A DNA stretch of 64,000 bases from the NCBI GenBank assembly GCA_036429605.1, contig CM071591.1:4154001-4218000 (forward strand), given 5' to 3'. The notes beneath the pieces were generated by a model, which saw only the letters and a program-made list of their open reading frames with translations, was not told the DNA's origin and searched no databases. Position 1 is the stretch's first letter, and every line of letters begins with the position of its first letter. This stretch comes from Cladobotryum mycophilum (taxonomy: Eukaryota > Ascomycota > Sordariomycetes > Hypocreales > Hypocreaceae). A program made the position numbers and the translations under genes. Positions 24,574 through 36,811 of this stretch are shown in pieces.

Positions 24574-27226
24574 TCAAGCTACCAACCGCCAAGCAAAAAT
24601 CAGTACCAAAGAATGCATAATCCACGTGGAAGCATGCATAGTCGAACTACCCCCCGTTGTGGTAATCACAGGCGGGATTGCTGTGACAGTTTGAGTGTTC
24701 TCGGACTTGACAAAACTCGTCGTTGCTTTTGGTCCAGAGGTGACGAACACGTTACTGGTTGACAATTCGCTCATGTCGGCAGCACCTTTAACTTGAGCAC
24801 CAATAGATCTGAGACCCAGCTCATTCATGGCATCTTCTCGAGGGTGAAGCTTTCGCATTTCTTCATCAGGACGGTGCCTGCCCTTGAAGCTGCTGAACAT
24901 TGGTGTAGCTAAAGGTGCTCTTTTCCACCCTGACACGACCGTAGTCGCAGATCCATCTTGGGCCGGGCGAATGATTCGCACCAACTGAGGATTGTTTGCG
25001 CCCACTTTGGAGCCCGGCTTTGGAGCCTCATCTGACTTCAAGGGCATTACTGCCTCCACCGAAGGGATAACTGTTGGTCGGCCAGCCGCGATGAAAGTTG
25101 GACCCAACGTCGATGCTTTGCTTGTGCTAGCATGGTTGGTCGAAGACGTATAGTTAGCCGCAGTTGCGGTACCAGTTGGCCAAAGGGTGACTTCTATGGT
25201 CTTGCTAGGCACATTCCCACCATGAAAAACTTGATGTTGCACATCAACAACGTAGGGTTTTGGCTGCTGGTTTCCGTCTGAATAGCTTGGTGGGCTTGGA
25301 GGCTTTGTTGGTGCAGATTCTGGGCAAGGGGATGATGGTTCCCTGGACCCGGAATTGCCAGGCACTGCAGAGTTTTGAGCAGATGCTCCTGAGCTAGTAG
25401 GAGGGGAGTTTGAGGCGGGGTTTGTCTGAGGCTGCGGCCCTGCACCAGAACCAGGATTCTGATAGCCAGGTGGATTGCCCTGATTGGGGTCCGACGACGG
25501 CGCATTGCCTGGGGGCGTTGCTTGGGGTACAGGAGCTGGTGGCTCACTTGCAGGGTTGTTCGTGGCCGGAGATGCTGGAGCTGCAGGAGACGTAGCTACA
25601 GGTGCCGTAGCTGCAGGTGGTGTAACTACAGGAGACGTAGCCGCCGGAGGGGTAGCCGGGCTGGATGCAGCCGGGGGTATTGTTGGAGAAAACAAGGAAG
25701 ATGGGGAAGGTGCTGGAGTGTTGGGTGGCAATCTAATCGTAGTCTCCATCACAGACTCTGGGCAAGGGCTTGATTGAGGAGGAGGCGTTACCACAGGGTC
25801 CGCAGGTTTGGATAGAGGAGATGGGGGAACGGCATTTGTTGGTCTCCCAGACTCGTCGCAGTCAGACGTTGGGCTCTTTGTTTCAACAGCGCTCGGTTTG
25901 GGGGAGGTGCCAGCATTGATAGAAGATGTGGGCGACGCAGCATCAGTATTCTGAACAGATTCTGGGCAAGGAGTGGCCGGAGAAGGAGCCCCGTTGCCAT
26001 TATCATGAGAGCTGGCCGGAGGTGCAGGAGTTGATGCGGGCATTGAAGCAGGCATTGAGGCGGGGCCCTCTGGTCCTTGAGAACCTGTAGCCTGCGACAG
26101 AGTTGGGCTAGCCACAGGCCCTGAATTGGTGGGTGAACTGTTTGGTCCTGCTGAGTTTGATTCGCAAGGAGTAGAGGAGATGGGGCTGCCTGCTCCTTGA
26201 GGCTGTCCGTTTGCTGATGATGGAGTTGATGGAGGGGCTCCATTTCCACCATTTCCACCATTGCCAGGGCCATTGCCGTTTCCAGCATTATTGTTTCCGC
26301 CATCGCTGCCATTTCCATTGTTACCACTCCCAGAACCCGAGCTGGGGGGTGGGGAAGATGGAAGAGGAGCAGGCATGGATACTGTAACGACTCCATCAGA
26401 TCCAGCGGAACAAGATATGCCCAGCGAAAGTGCAATATTCAGCGACGGGGGTCCGGTCTGAACCACGCCACTATCTGGACCAGAAGGATGGCGATTGGGG
26501 TCAGCGGGGGGACGATCAGAATCAGGAATGCGAGGAGAGCCGCCAGGAGAATCAGGAAGACGGCTAGAGAGAGGACCAGAAGGGGAATCAGAACGATTAG
26601 GACCGCCCGGAGCAGAAGGGTAGCTGTTGGGAGAAGCAGGAGGAGAACCACCAGGCGAAACAGCAGGTGGTCCAGGATATGGAGCGTATACCATGGCTCC
26701 CGAAGCGGTGGGGAGTAGTTGTCGCTTGCCCAAGTTGACATGTCGAACCTCAACGGGGTGCATAGGTCCAATGACAGCACCAAGATTCGAGCAAGTGGTA
26801 ATGGTCGAGGCCAAGGCAGAACCGTAGTTATCGATCTCGCAAGCTCTGATCAGGCACTGAAAGAATTTCTGTGAAGGAAATTGTTAGAGTGATGAGTGAG
26901 TGAATGGGTGAATGGGTGGAAAGTGATGGAAGGGAAAAGGCGTGCGTACTCGCTGAGTGGGAAGGTCCTCGCAGATGAGCTTCATCTCAGGTGGGGCACG
27001 TTGGCCTTCCACTCCGACGGCACATTGTATGGCACATTGCATGGCACAATCCCCTGAGACCGGTCAGTGACGACACAAAAATTGCAGGCAATCAAATCAA
27101 GCAGCCGGGAGGGGTTGGGAGGTAGCACGGCATACCGGGTGTATTGGCCCAAAGGTTGGCCTGGCCTGCCTGGCCCATTGGGAGGGTGGTGGCGGCTAAG
27201 ACGGGCACGGCGAGACTGGCTCTCAT
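24574..27226 (-). CDS. GPI-anchored CFEM-like surface protein with long Pro/Ser/Gly-rich stalk
   Basis: Exons 27226-27136, 27053-26950 and 26868-24574 give 829 residues. The N-terminus is a signal peptide (MRASLAVPVLAATTLPMGQA). Residues about 31-95 hold the spacing of a CFEM-like module (CAMQCAIQC, then ICED, FFQC, RACE and TTC), but with seven rather than eight obvious cysteines and a longer gap, so it is divergent. The stalk (about 110-650) is low-complexity Pro, Ser, Gly, Asn and Ala, probably heavily O-glycosylated. Five spaced cysteine motifs lie in it (C300, C366, C402, C434, C580), each followed by ES after zero or one residue. The C-terminus has a hydrophobic tail (HSLVLIFAWRLVA) after a small-residue patch, the sign of a GPI anchor. 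CFEM proteins act in haem or iron uptake, wall integrity or virulence; which applies here is unknown. Purine-rich DNA upstream is its leader. Confidence 0.8.
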
Positions 27227-27843
27227 CTTGTTTGTCTTCCGTAACAGAAAATGAATGTGAGTGTGAGTGTGAGTGGGTGTGGTCGTGTATGGTCGTAGGC
27301 TGTCGTGGGCTGTCGTGGGCAAATGGTTTGTCGCAATTAACGATAGTCACCAAAATGGTAAAATGGGATATGGGATCCAAAAACGAGTGAAAACGTAGCT
27401 TGTGATGTTGTGTTGTTGAAGGTAGAATCTGGCTGAGGAGAAGAAGAAGAATGAAGAAGAAGAAGAGGAAGAGGAAGAAGAAGAGGATAAGGAAAAAGGA
27501 CAAGACACGAAAGGAAGAGAAAGATTTTTCCATCATCTTGGGGACAGTGAAGTGAAGAAGGAGCCATTCCTTCCTAGAGTATTAATTGACGATGCCGATT
27601 TCACAAGCATAGAAGGTACAGCACAGCAGCAGCAGCCAGAGTTGCAGTGGAAGCATCGCCTATTGTTTTCTCAGTTACATTATTACTCTTTCTCTCCAGG
27701 GCTCCAATAGAAACCCCCCAACCTCCTCCCCCTCAGCGCGTACATAGAGACCTCTCTATGTAGAGCCTGGAACATGATCTAAAAGGGTATCATCTCTTTA
27801 CGCTTTTAGTGGAGGTATCTACATAGACGAATGGCCATTGCGC
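27227..27843. other. promoter and leader of the CFEM-like gene
   Basis: The plus strand is purine-rich with GAA-type units at about 27427-27510, which is CT/TTC-rich on the coding strand of the CFEM-like gene and is therefore probably its 5' leader. The distal part is the 3' end of CMS1. I see no gene. Confidence 0.6.
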
Positions 27844-28883
27844 CTAGTAAAACAGCAACGAAAGCGGCTTCTTCTCGTCCACATATCTATCCTTAAACTC
27901 CTTCCTCGAAAGGAAACGAGCAAGCTGCATCATGGTATCCTTCATATCCAGAACCCCTCTCTTCTTCTGGTCAATGTGGGAGGCATCCACCACCAGACGC
28001 TGCAATTTATCCAGCGATAGTGCACCTGCATCAAGGTTGTTAGTTCCGTAGGCATTCTCGTACGACATAAACATGTATGCGTGCGTGCGTGCGTGCATGT
28101 ATGCAATGCACTTACCATTATCAATGAGCTCTGCGAGACGCGCTGGCGTTCCAACACCAATTCCAGTCTTCTTATTCTTGAGTAAGCTGACCTGGTCATT
28201 GACCTTCATGTGCTTTGCAAACTAGGGGGGAGAAGAATTCAGCTTCGTAATCCACAAGTCCACCATCAGGGTTGCCACCTACCAGTTTCGCAACGAGATT
28301 GTCTTTGCTAGCAAACTTCCGCACAGCTCTGTTCATCTTTAGTAATCATGAATCGTTGGGAAGCACTGCCATGAACCATTACCTCGTGATGTCGGCAGCT
28401 CTCAAGCCCGCGCCAGCAATGATGATGGTGTGAGGAGCGCCATTCTTCTTTGGTGTTCTGGTCAATTCCTCGGGATGCTCCGAAAAGTTTTCGATGAAGC
28501 CTGGAAGATGTCCCAGGCTTCTCATCTCCTGCCACGAAGTAGTATCTCTTATCGAGCTGGCTGCCACGCTGCCAGTTAGCACACACCAAGTCGCCTATCA
28601 CGTTCTGTTTGCTGATGGAGATGGATGCATTTTTATTTTACTTACCTGAAATAGCCAGATCTGCCAGCTCAACGGGGCTAAGTTCTGTACCGAATTTCGC
28701 AAGCTTCTGTGCCAGGTGATCTGCGAGCAGTGGGCTGTCCATCTTGGAGAAGAGCATGTTGAGCCCGAGTTCAGGAATCAGATTCTCATCTTCGAGCTGG
28801 TTCGCCTTCTTCTTCTTGGCCTTCTTGGCCGGGACCGGGGCCGGGACCGCATCCTCTGCGGCGCGTTTCTTTGGGTTCGACAT
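27844..28883 (-). CDS. CMS1: CMS1-like small-subunit processome protein
   Basis: Five exons (28883-28646, 28560-28383, 28328-28283, 28221-28116, 28025-27844) give 249 residues. The N-terminus is basic with an AKKAKKKK nuclear signal (about residues 19-26). The core shows IIIAGAGLRAADITRA, KNKKTGIGVGTPARLAELID, LVVDASHIDQKKRGVLDM and a C-terminal KDRY..EKKPLSLLFY, which are the hallmarks of the Cms1 family. The fold is like a DEAD-box helicase core: the GVGTPARL and VVDAS phrases correspond to helicase motifs Ib and II, with the catalytic DEAD replaced by DASH, so ATPase activity is not expected. In yeast Cms1 belongs to the 90S pre-ribosome. The first intron uses the third of three nearby CAG acceptors, the only one that keeps the frame open. 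Start chosen at the first ATG of the basic N-terminus. Confidence 0.9.
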
Positions 28884-29620
28884 GATGCTCTCTGCCCTCT
28901 GGAAGCAGGCAGTGTTAGTGCCAGAGCAAAAGCCTGAGGAAATGGGATTTTATGGCTGATCCAGATGGTCTGGGTGGTTGATGAGAATTTTTGCAATGAG
29001 TGTACAGTGCAATCTCTAGCAGCTGCTGTACTTTTCCGGGGCAGTGGGGCAAGGCAGCAGAGTAGGCCTATGCTGGACGGAGCAGAGACTGGACAGTATG
29101 AACACTGTAGCTCACCTAGTCCGGCCAAAGCAGAGAACTTAGCAAGGGTAGCTGGTCCGCATACAAGCGAACCAAAGAAATCAACGAACATTATCTTCAA
29201 TTTGTTTTTCATTAATTGCAATAGCCACGTATCAGTCCCATGTTTTATTACGTGGAATTGTTTAATCATGCGGTTAATCTATTGCTTCCTGGTAGGCCAG
29301 TCCTGGGCTGGGGATACGCATACAGCATTACCCCAGGCCGGACTAGAACTTCTCGTCTCTCTGCATGTTAAGCGCCACTACATCACTCACTGTTAGAATG
29401 AATGGTGGAAATTCACACATCGATGAGACAAGCTAGATAGTTACCCTGTAGTCGATTCCTCATTAATCATTTGATCATGGCATGAATATGTCATCTTTGG
29501 AATCAATTTATAGTACTGAGTGCCTCCAACGCCACCCTGAAACGCCGTGTAAAACATTAGATATTCGAAGAGATAGACCCTCTCTCCCCTCCCCTCCCCT
29601 TCCCTTCCCCCAGAACCACT
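28884..29620. other. intergenic region with a structured element
   Basis: Between the 5' end of CMS1 and the 3' end of the SH3 gene. It holds an 11-base inverted repeat (29116-29126 against 29336-29346), and a hairpin with tRNA-promoter-like boxes (listed separately). No protein gene is supported. Confidence 0.6.
29299..29394 (-). repeat. possible tRNA-derived (SINE-like) element with a strong hairpin
   Basis: On the minus strand the word TAGTGGCGCTTAACATG (from 29380) resembles a Pol III A box, and AGTTCTAGTCC (29350-29340) matches the B box at most positions, 30 bases further on. It is followed at 29344-29299 by a stem-loop whose arms AGTCC-GG-CTGGGG and CCCCAG-CC-A-GGACT pair around a 17-base loop. 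No clover-leaf tRNA can be drawn and no poly-A tail is seen. The 14-base A-box word also occurs at 1987-2000. The element could be a SINE relic, another small repeat or a structured RNA. Confidence 0.35.
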
Positions 29621-30449
29621 CTAAAAAATGCTGTTGACAATGTTGCTACCAATCGACGCGCCAGCACCAAAAATGGCGGCGTTACCCAGCTTCTTACCAA
29701 ACTTCTTGCCGTACTCACCAACCTTACTGTCTCCGCCCTGCTGCTGCGCCGGTTGACCGCCCTCCGCAACCGCCATGGGTGGAACGCTGGAGTTGTATGG
29801 GTTCTGCTGCGCGGGCGGGCCCTGCGACGCTGGGTAGCCGTATGTGGGCTGCTGAGGGTAGGCCGCAGCTGGGGGGCCCTTTTCTTCCTGTTCCACAAGG
29901 ACGTAGTTTTGGGGGAAGATGCCCTCCTTGCCGGTGCGCGTGTTCTGCCCCATCCACCAGTCCTGGTTCATGTGCTCGTAGACGGCAATCTTGTCGTCCT
30001 TTTCAAAGGCAAGATCGCGCGCGTCGGTGGCGGCATAGCGGTACAGTGCGCGAGCGTGAGAAATCACGGGCTTGGCAGAACGGGCTGGCAGGCTCGGGGC
30101 GGGAGTGTCGTCGTAGGACGGAGGGGAAGCAGTATGGCTGTTGACGTTGAGATTCTGGAATGCCTGGACAGGTGGAGAGGTCGGCGCAGAATTCTGTGCA
30201 GGAGTCGGATTGTTGGAACGGGTAGCCGCAGCGCCGGCACCGCGAAGAGGAGTCTCGGCGGGGAGAGCAGCGTGAATGGAGTCAAAGGCAGACTCGTCAA
30301 TCACTCCCTTCTCCAGAAGATTCTCCAGTTCCTACTCAAGTCAGGTCGCCCGAGCCAGACGATAACGAGGTTGCTTGATCGAATGGGCTACTCACCGTCT
30401 TGATGGTTCGGAGAGACCGGTTAGTCTCCATGATTGTCTGGCGATCCAT
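29621..30449 (-). CDS. SH3-domain protein of the LSB1/PIN3 type
   Basis: A short first exon (30449-30396, 18 codons) is followed by a 64-base intron and exon 30331-29621, giving 254 residues. The N-terminal 35 residues are helical and rich in Leu/Glu, as in yeast Lsb1 and Lsb2/Pin3. One SH3 domain spans about 111-165, with ALYRYAATDARDLAFEKDD, the WW pair (143-144) and the GIFPQNYV end; all ligand-groove residues look intact. The tail is Pro/Gln/Tyr-rich (YPQQPTYGYP and similar) and ends in a Gly/Ala/Ile-rich hydrophobic segment, KKLGNAAIFGAGASIGSNIV. Yeast relatives bind the WASP homologue Las17 and limit actin assembly and prion formation; I infer a similar role in endocytic actin. Start chosen at MDRQTIM because upstream codons are not linked to a better ATG. 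Confidence 0.88.
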
Positions 30450-31080
30450 CTTGCCAAGAGATTGTGTATGCAGATGCGAAATATAGAGAGATTTGAGTTC
30501 TTGAAATCGGAATGCGCGCTCACGACCCGGAGGATGGAGGAAGAATCGGTTGATGGCCCTCTGTTGGAGTGTGTGTTCGGTCGACAAAAGGCTCAAACAG
30601 CAGAAGTGAGATCAGGATGATGTTGAAAGGGGATTTGCGATGTTAGTTCCCGAACTGGGATCACGGCAAGGTACGGAATGGGGGCTGTGCCCCGCCGCGC
30701 GTTTCTTCTAGGCAGTGTAGATGCCCCTAGGCGCAACTGTTCCCAAGAGTTTACAACGAAAAATCAAAAGATGAATAAACTATAATCTTCGTACAAATTC
30801 ATGATTGCACAAGAGTGGTTCGTCATTGATAGTATAGCCCATCAAGCTAAATTGGCCGCGCCGCAAGCCACCTCCGCCCTGGAAGTTAGCAGCGGGCACA
30901 GTATGATCACCCTCGAGATAGCCCAAATTGCCATCCTCGTATTAGATCAATCGGGAGAACAATCAGTCACCTAAAATGACGTCTCATAAAATCACCGAGT
31001 CGCACAGGGTACTCTTGTAATTGGAGCTCTAGATTTTTGATAATTTACTCTAATATGTGTAGCTACCTTGATTATACAGC
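30450..31080. other. intergenic region
   Basis: Promoter side of the SH3 gene and 3' side of the methylcitrate dehydratase gene. I see no gene, repeat or RNA in it. Confidence 0.65.
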
Positions 31081-32981
31081 TTACAGGAACTCGCTCTTCT
31101 CAACAACGTACTTGTCAACGTACTCATCAACAGTCATAGCCTCAAGCTTCTTGCTGTCGAGGCCAAGCTCAACGAGCTCGTTAACGGTAGCCTCGGGCAG
31201 GTGAGGAGTGAGGTGGCGCTTGTACTTGGCAAGGATGGCGGGCTTGGCCTCCTCGCGGCGGAGACGGTGGCCAAGAGGAGCCTCGACAACAACCTCTTCG
31301 AGGACGGTGCCATCGTTGAGCTCAACGGTGAGAGCGTTGGAAATGGTTCGGAGGGCTGGGTCATGGTAGTCCAGAGTGAACTGGGGGTCCTCAACACACT
31401 TGATCTTCTTGCGCAGGGATTCGACGAGCTCGGAGGTGGCGGCTTCGCCACCATCGACGTAGTCGGTGGCCTCGAGACGGCCGAAAACGAGCATGACGGA
31501 GCACATGTACTGGATGCAGTGGTCTCGGTCGGCAAAGTTATCCATGGGCTTGAACTGCTTGTCGATGATGCGCATGCAGGCCTCGTGGGTTCGGCAGGTA
31601 ATGGCCTTGATGTCAGCAGCGGACTTGCCCGACGCCTTGAGCTGGTGGAAGATCTTCTCGGAAGCCTCGACGGCAGTCTGAGAGTGGAACTCGGCTATTC
31701 TTGAGTCAGCTTTTTTGCACATTTCATAAAAGGGGTCCGAATTGCGTTTATGGGACTGAACATACCAGGGTAGGAGACCTTGAACAGGACGTTCTCCATA
31801 ACGTAGCTGCCATAAGGACGCTGGAACTCAAACTTCTTGCCCTTGAACAGAACATCGTAGAAACCCCAGACGGGAGCAGACAGAACGGTGGGAACGCCAG
31901 TCTCGCCCTTCATGACCTTGAGAGCCAGGTTGACGGCGCGCTGGCAAGCATCACCGGCGGCCCATGACTTTCGGGACATGGTGTTGGGGGTGTGACGGTA
32001 GGTTCGCAGACTCTGACCGTCAACCCAGGCCTGGGTAACGGCATCGGCAATCTGCTTCTCGCTGAGGCCGAGCATCTTGGAGACGACGGCGGTACTGGCG
32101 ACCTTGACGAGGACAACGTGGTCAAGACCGACCTTGTTGTAGGAGTTGAGGAGAGCCAAGCAGCCCTGAATCTCGTGGGCCTTGATCATGGCCTCGAGAA
32201 CGTCTCGGATGTTGAAGATCTTGCCACCAGCCAGGTTACCGCCAGCCTTGTTGGTGCGGTTGACCCAGTCAGCAACAGCGAGGATGGCACCCAAGTTGTC
32301 AGAGGGGTGTCCCCACTCAGCAGCCAGCCAGCAGTCGTTGAAGTCGAGCCATCGGATCATGGCACCGATGTTGAAGGCACCGTTGACGGGGTCTAGGACG
32401 AAGGGAGTACCGGGGACCTTGGTGCCGTTGGGGACGACGGTTCCGGGGACAATGGGGCCAAGGAGCTTAGCGCACTCCTTGAACCTGAGGCCCTCAAGAC
32501 CGCAGCCCAGGGTATCGAGTAGGATCCATCGGGCGGTGTCGAACTATACGTAAAAAATAAATTGTGATTAGAATTTTGCAGTTGATCAATACTGAGCTAT
32601 TGGGAGTTTTGGGTGTCGATGGAGGGTCTTTTTGAATGAGGGGCAATGTGCTATAGGTTCATCATGGTTTTTTTTCCCTTCTGTCTCGCTCCTCAATCTT
32701 CCACTTACAGCTAGGTCTGAATCAATGGTCTGGTTGGCGACATAGTCGGCAATATCCCTGATCTCAGGATCGTACTCTCTCGAAGAAGTCGCCATGGCTG
32801 GTGCACCGGATTGTCTGGAGACTGAAGTCGAAAAGTTGCTGCGCGAGGCGGGTGTGGACATGATGGAAGTAAACCGGCTGGCGCCGACGGAGGCCGAGCG
32901 AAGGCTGCCCATTGGGAAGGCAGAGCGCGATGGAAGACGCAGCTTAGAAGCTGCCCTCAGGCTACGAGTGACGGCAGACAT
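31081..32981 (-). CDS. prpD: 2-methylcitrate dehydratase, mitochondrial (MmgE/PrpD family)
   Basis: Exons 32981-32709, 32543-31766 and 31694-31081 give 554 residues. The first 60 residues are Arg/Ser/Ala-rich without acids, a mitochondrial presequence. The PrpD fold follows, with ARWILLDTLGCGLEG (about 95-109), the MIRWLDFNDCW motif (153-163), EWGHPSDN (about 167-174), the RTYRHTPNTMSRKSWAAGDA segment and the C-terminal SEFL end. The enzyme dehydrates 2-methylcitrate to 2-methyl-cis-aconitate in the methylcitrate cycle, which removes propionyl-CoA made from odd-chain fatty acids and some amino acids. Length and motifs fit fungal orthologues. The first intron is 165 bases, the longest in the window. 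The other cycle genes are not adjacent. Misannotation as cis-aconitate decarboxylase, a close relative, is possible but less likely. Confidence 0.93.
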
Positions 32982-33284
32982 GATGAACGGGCTCTATCAC
33001 GCACCAGGGCAATTGATTGAGGATCCTCCAACGTCGAGAGAGCAGAAAGCCTTCAAAGGTCTTTTTCCCAAATTGCTGTGAAGAAGGGGAGAGAAAAAAA
33101 CTTTTATTGATGAAGCTACACTACGTCAAACATCCATTCGTTGCTCCCATCGTTGTGCCGCGCCCTGTTTTTCTTTAGCCGTGGCATGCCGCTGCCCCCT
33201 CCGCTTCGCACTATCCTCGGTTAAGTCAAGCCGATCTAGGAGCACATCGAGCATTGATTAGAGAGGGTACGTATCTCTCATCTC

Positions 33285-33311
33285 ACCTCGTCTCGTCTCG
33301 TCTCGTCTCGT
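33285..33311. repeat. (CTCGT)n tandem repeat
   Basis: About five copies of CTCGT in intergenic DNA upstream of the methylcitrate dehydratase gene. Confidence 0.9.
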
Positions 33312-36300
33312 TCTCCTTACTCAGCATCTCAGTCAGATGGTCGAGATAACGACCTGTTGATTCAAGTCAGGAGAAATGAATGGCCTCTCACTTCAACATA
33401 TTCATTTTTTTGCGAATGCTTTCCTCTCCTATCTAGCATTATGTCATTCGCTTCTATTACTCAAAACGGACTCTGCCACCATTAAATCCTGCTCCCCTAA
33501 TCAGCTGACGAACCCTTCGCTAGACTTGAACGGATGCTACCCTCTATGCAAGCCAGGTTCAACTAGTATAAACGTCCTCTGTTGATCGCAAGTTTGTATA
33601 TCAAAAGACTCCAGTTCATAGGGCTGAGGTTTCGAACCATCCGACATTCATCAGTGGTTGGTCCAACATGTTTCAATAATTCTCAATCTCATGTCGTTAA
33701 TCATCCAGTGGCATGTGTCTAGAAGAAACTTTGCCTACGGGGATACCCGACGCCACATCTGAGATCGACATCAGCTATGTCCAATAGTCGTGTTATTTTA
33801 TGCTGGGCCTCTCTGGATGGGGTGAAATAGTGAACCGTTGTGCTGGGACTCTTTTTTTGTTTATTATCGAAAACTCACAAAAGGTGGCAAATGGTCATCA
33901 ATAACCCTGACCCATTGCCCTCGAATGCCCTGTTTTTTCAAAGCGCCCCATCGATAGATCCATAACTTTGATTTTTCCTGCCCGTTGTCATGCAGGCGAT
34001 CATGTCTGCTGCCCAATATTTGTCTTACGGGAGTTGGATCCCTGAGCCACCCTCCCCCGACCCCTAACCCACCATCTACCTCTCCACTTGGGGGATGGGA
34101 GGCAAATAACAGTCAAAACAATAGTCTGGACATTACAAGAAAGATGGCAGTGGACATTTATACATTTCCGAAGAAATAGGAACGGGTCTATTGGATGTTT
34201 TTGCGCTGAAATGGTTGCCAGGATGCCTCAACCGCCAGGGGATTGCTCGCAAAAAATTCCCCTGCGACACAGCAACCTGGTCAAGGACTGACAGGGGCGC
34301 AGCTTCCGTGACAATATAAGCTACAGGGCGTGCAATTGATGTGGTTGTAAAGGCTGTTGGGGATAAATTGCGTCTCTCGGTCCGAAAATCCCTCTTCCGT
34401 GTCTGGGACGTTTGACACACTTCTGAAAACCACAGCGGGAGGTGGACAATTTCGGGCACCAAAGACATGTCAAAGCACGCGACATGGAAAGGGAATCTTC
34501 TTCACTCGATAGCATGTCGATTTCCTTCTACTTCTAGTCATCAGTATGCCATGGTAAGGGCTTTTGGAGGAGAGACCTTCACAAGTTCATGATGGGGATC
34601 GCCGTCACGATGCATGAAATGCCTCATCTTGGCGATGACTAGCTCGTGCTCATCAGCATAGAACCTCACGCTCGACTCTTGTATCTTGGCTTAATCAATT
34701 TTTAATCCCACCTTTGATGTGTCTGTGTCTGCTTGTAGAAGGTGGCCCATCGGAGGCTTACCCCTTTCCTCCCAGGCAAGGGGGATAGACTCGCCACTTC
34801 AACGCTCATTATGAATAAAAAAATCACATGAAAAGCATGCATAATGCTCACAGTATTGATCTTCACGATTTCTTGCTTTCTATCCCTGAAACTTATATTA
34901 CCAGGTGGCTTCGATTATTGCTGTTCTGGTTCAACGTGTCGTATCAATCCTTGGCTGCCGCGATTTCCGCCCACCCTCAACCCAGTCTACCATGGAACAA
35001 ATTGCCAAGCAATAGAAATTAAAAGCAGTGGTAACATCTACCGCAATACAATGAGGGGATTCCCCAGCCATATGCAGTTGATACGCGCCCTTGTACTGTC
35101 TACGTCCGAATGCCTCCTGAGTTCTAATACGCTGCCAGCCGAATGAACAGGCCCCGTCTCAGACTGGCTCGAGTGCACGGAGTTCTCGAGACGCAATACT
35201 ACATACTATAATTCACCGATAAGCCGCCCATGTACGTTAGATCGGCACAAGTTTTTGCCTAACGCCAGTTGTTGGTTGATGTGAAGAAAAATGGCGTCTG
35301 CTACATAACAGCACAACGTCGCAGGAGGTAACGATGACATATCGTTGCGTCGACCAGCACTGCATCGCGTTTTTACGGAGCAGAGATAACCAATGGCCAA
35401 CAGATTACAATTCTACCACGGCGAGTTCTATTATAGGCATAGAATCTTCACAGCTAACCTGCCACGTGCATGACGCCGCCCGATGGGATCAACGAGACAG
35501 AGTCATCACCATGGTTTTAAGTTTGGGGGTTTGATCCATCATATTGACTCGTTTGACAGGCGGGGCAGCTTAAAAAAAAAGAAGAAGGGCCACATCTTTG
35601 GTCTACTCACTCGCTGAGACAGTCTCACCAAAGTCGAGTTAATGTCCAGGATAGGGCTGCATAGGACCATGGAAGTACGAGCTGGTGAACCGTCGTTGGG
35701 GCAAACCACAAAGTTCTAAACACTTTAGCGGCATATGGGACTGTGATAACGCAAGTTTCACCGGTGGCTAACGCTGACGACTTTTCAAAGCCCAAACGGC
35801 GTCAGCAAATCGAATGCTGAAGGTGTGGTTGACGATTCCTTTTGCTGTCATTGCAGCCATTGTGACCATGGACCCCCTCGGCCTACCCGTCAAATGTACA
35901 CTCAACATCAGCTGAGAGATGCACAAGACAAGCTGATATTTGTATTGTTCGCCACCACAAATGAGCCCGTTCAATTCGACTCATTGTCACGTTTTTGCTC
36001 AGTGTGTTAGGCAATTTCCCGTGGGCAGAATGAGGAAACGACTTGCCGAATACGAACAAGGGTAATTCATCGCTTAGGAGACAGAGAAAAAGGAAGGAAA
36101 AGAAAGCGATCTCCTGCACGCCATGCCGGATGATTGATGGTTCATAGAGATTAATCGGACGCTGCCGTGCACTCCCGATCGATTAGTTGTGTTGTACCTG
36201 TCGTCAAGTTTCCCGCATGCTGCTGAGCAACTGTGTTACACAGACCAACAAGACTGGCGCGCAAGCAATTGCGCAGATGTCCATGAGAAGTCCCCACCCA

Positions 36301-36779
36301 CCGCCCCGGGAGGCAGGGAAAAAGAAGGAATATGAGTCGGGATTTCCGAGAAGGACCGTAGTGAGCTGGCGTTACCCCATACGGAATGTAACTACGAGGT
36401 GGTATAGAAATGGCTTTGGCGCGAGTTAGTGAAGTGTCCTGTTCTCTCGGGTGCAGATACACCCGTGATGATGATTAGAAGGGGAGAGGATCATGTCCTT
36501 GTCAGAGAACGAGAACGAACTAGGCGATGATGGACAGTGGCGGTAGGATAACTAGAATACCTCAACGACTGACACCAACAAACTGTTCAAGTCGAGACGG
36601 GGCTATTGGATATCGGCTCGAGGAATAACTTGATCAAGAGGGAAATCATTTGCCTCTATGAGATGTTCCAGCAGTTCAGTCTGTCACTGGTAGGTTGGCG
36701 TCTGCATCAAAAGTGGGAGTAGAAAGAATCCGACATTTGCGCGCGAGAGCCGCACGTCGGTCGCACTCCCCCTAGACTA

Positions 36780-36811
36780 CGCACACACACACACTCTCTC
36801 TCTCTCTCTCC
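36780..36811. repeat. (CA)n(CT)n microsatellite
   Basis: Seven CA units followed by about eight CT units. Confidence 0.9.

Noticed and set aside
25194..26783. Several long alternative-frame and antisense frames inside the CFEM-like gene
   Set aside because: They are shadows of the low-complexity Pro/Ser-coding exon, which is open in several frames because of its base composition.
32794..33081. Plus-strand frame opposite the start of the methylcitrate dehydratase gene
   Set aside because: It is antisense to the mitochondrial presequence and has no domain.
33622..33650. GGTTCGAAACC on the minus strand, a perfect Pol III B-box word
   Set aside because: The flanks do not form a T stem and no A box or clover leaf can be drawn, so it is not a tRNA.
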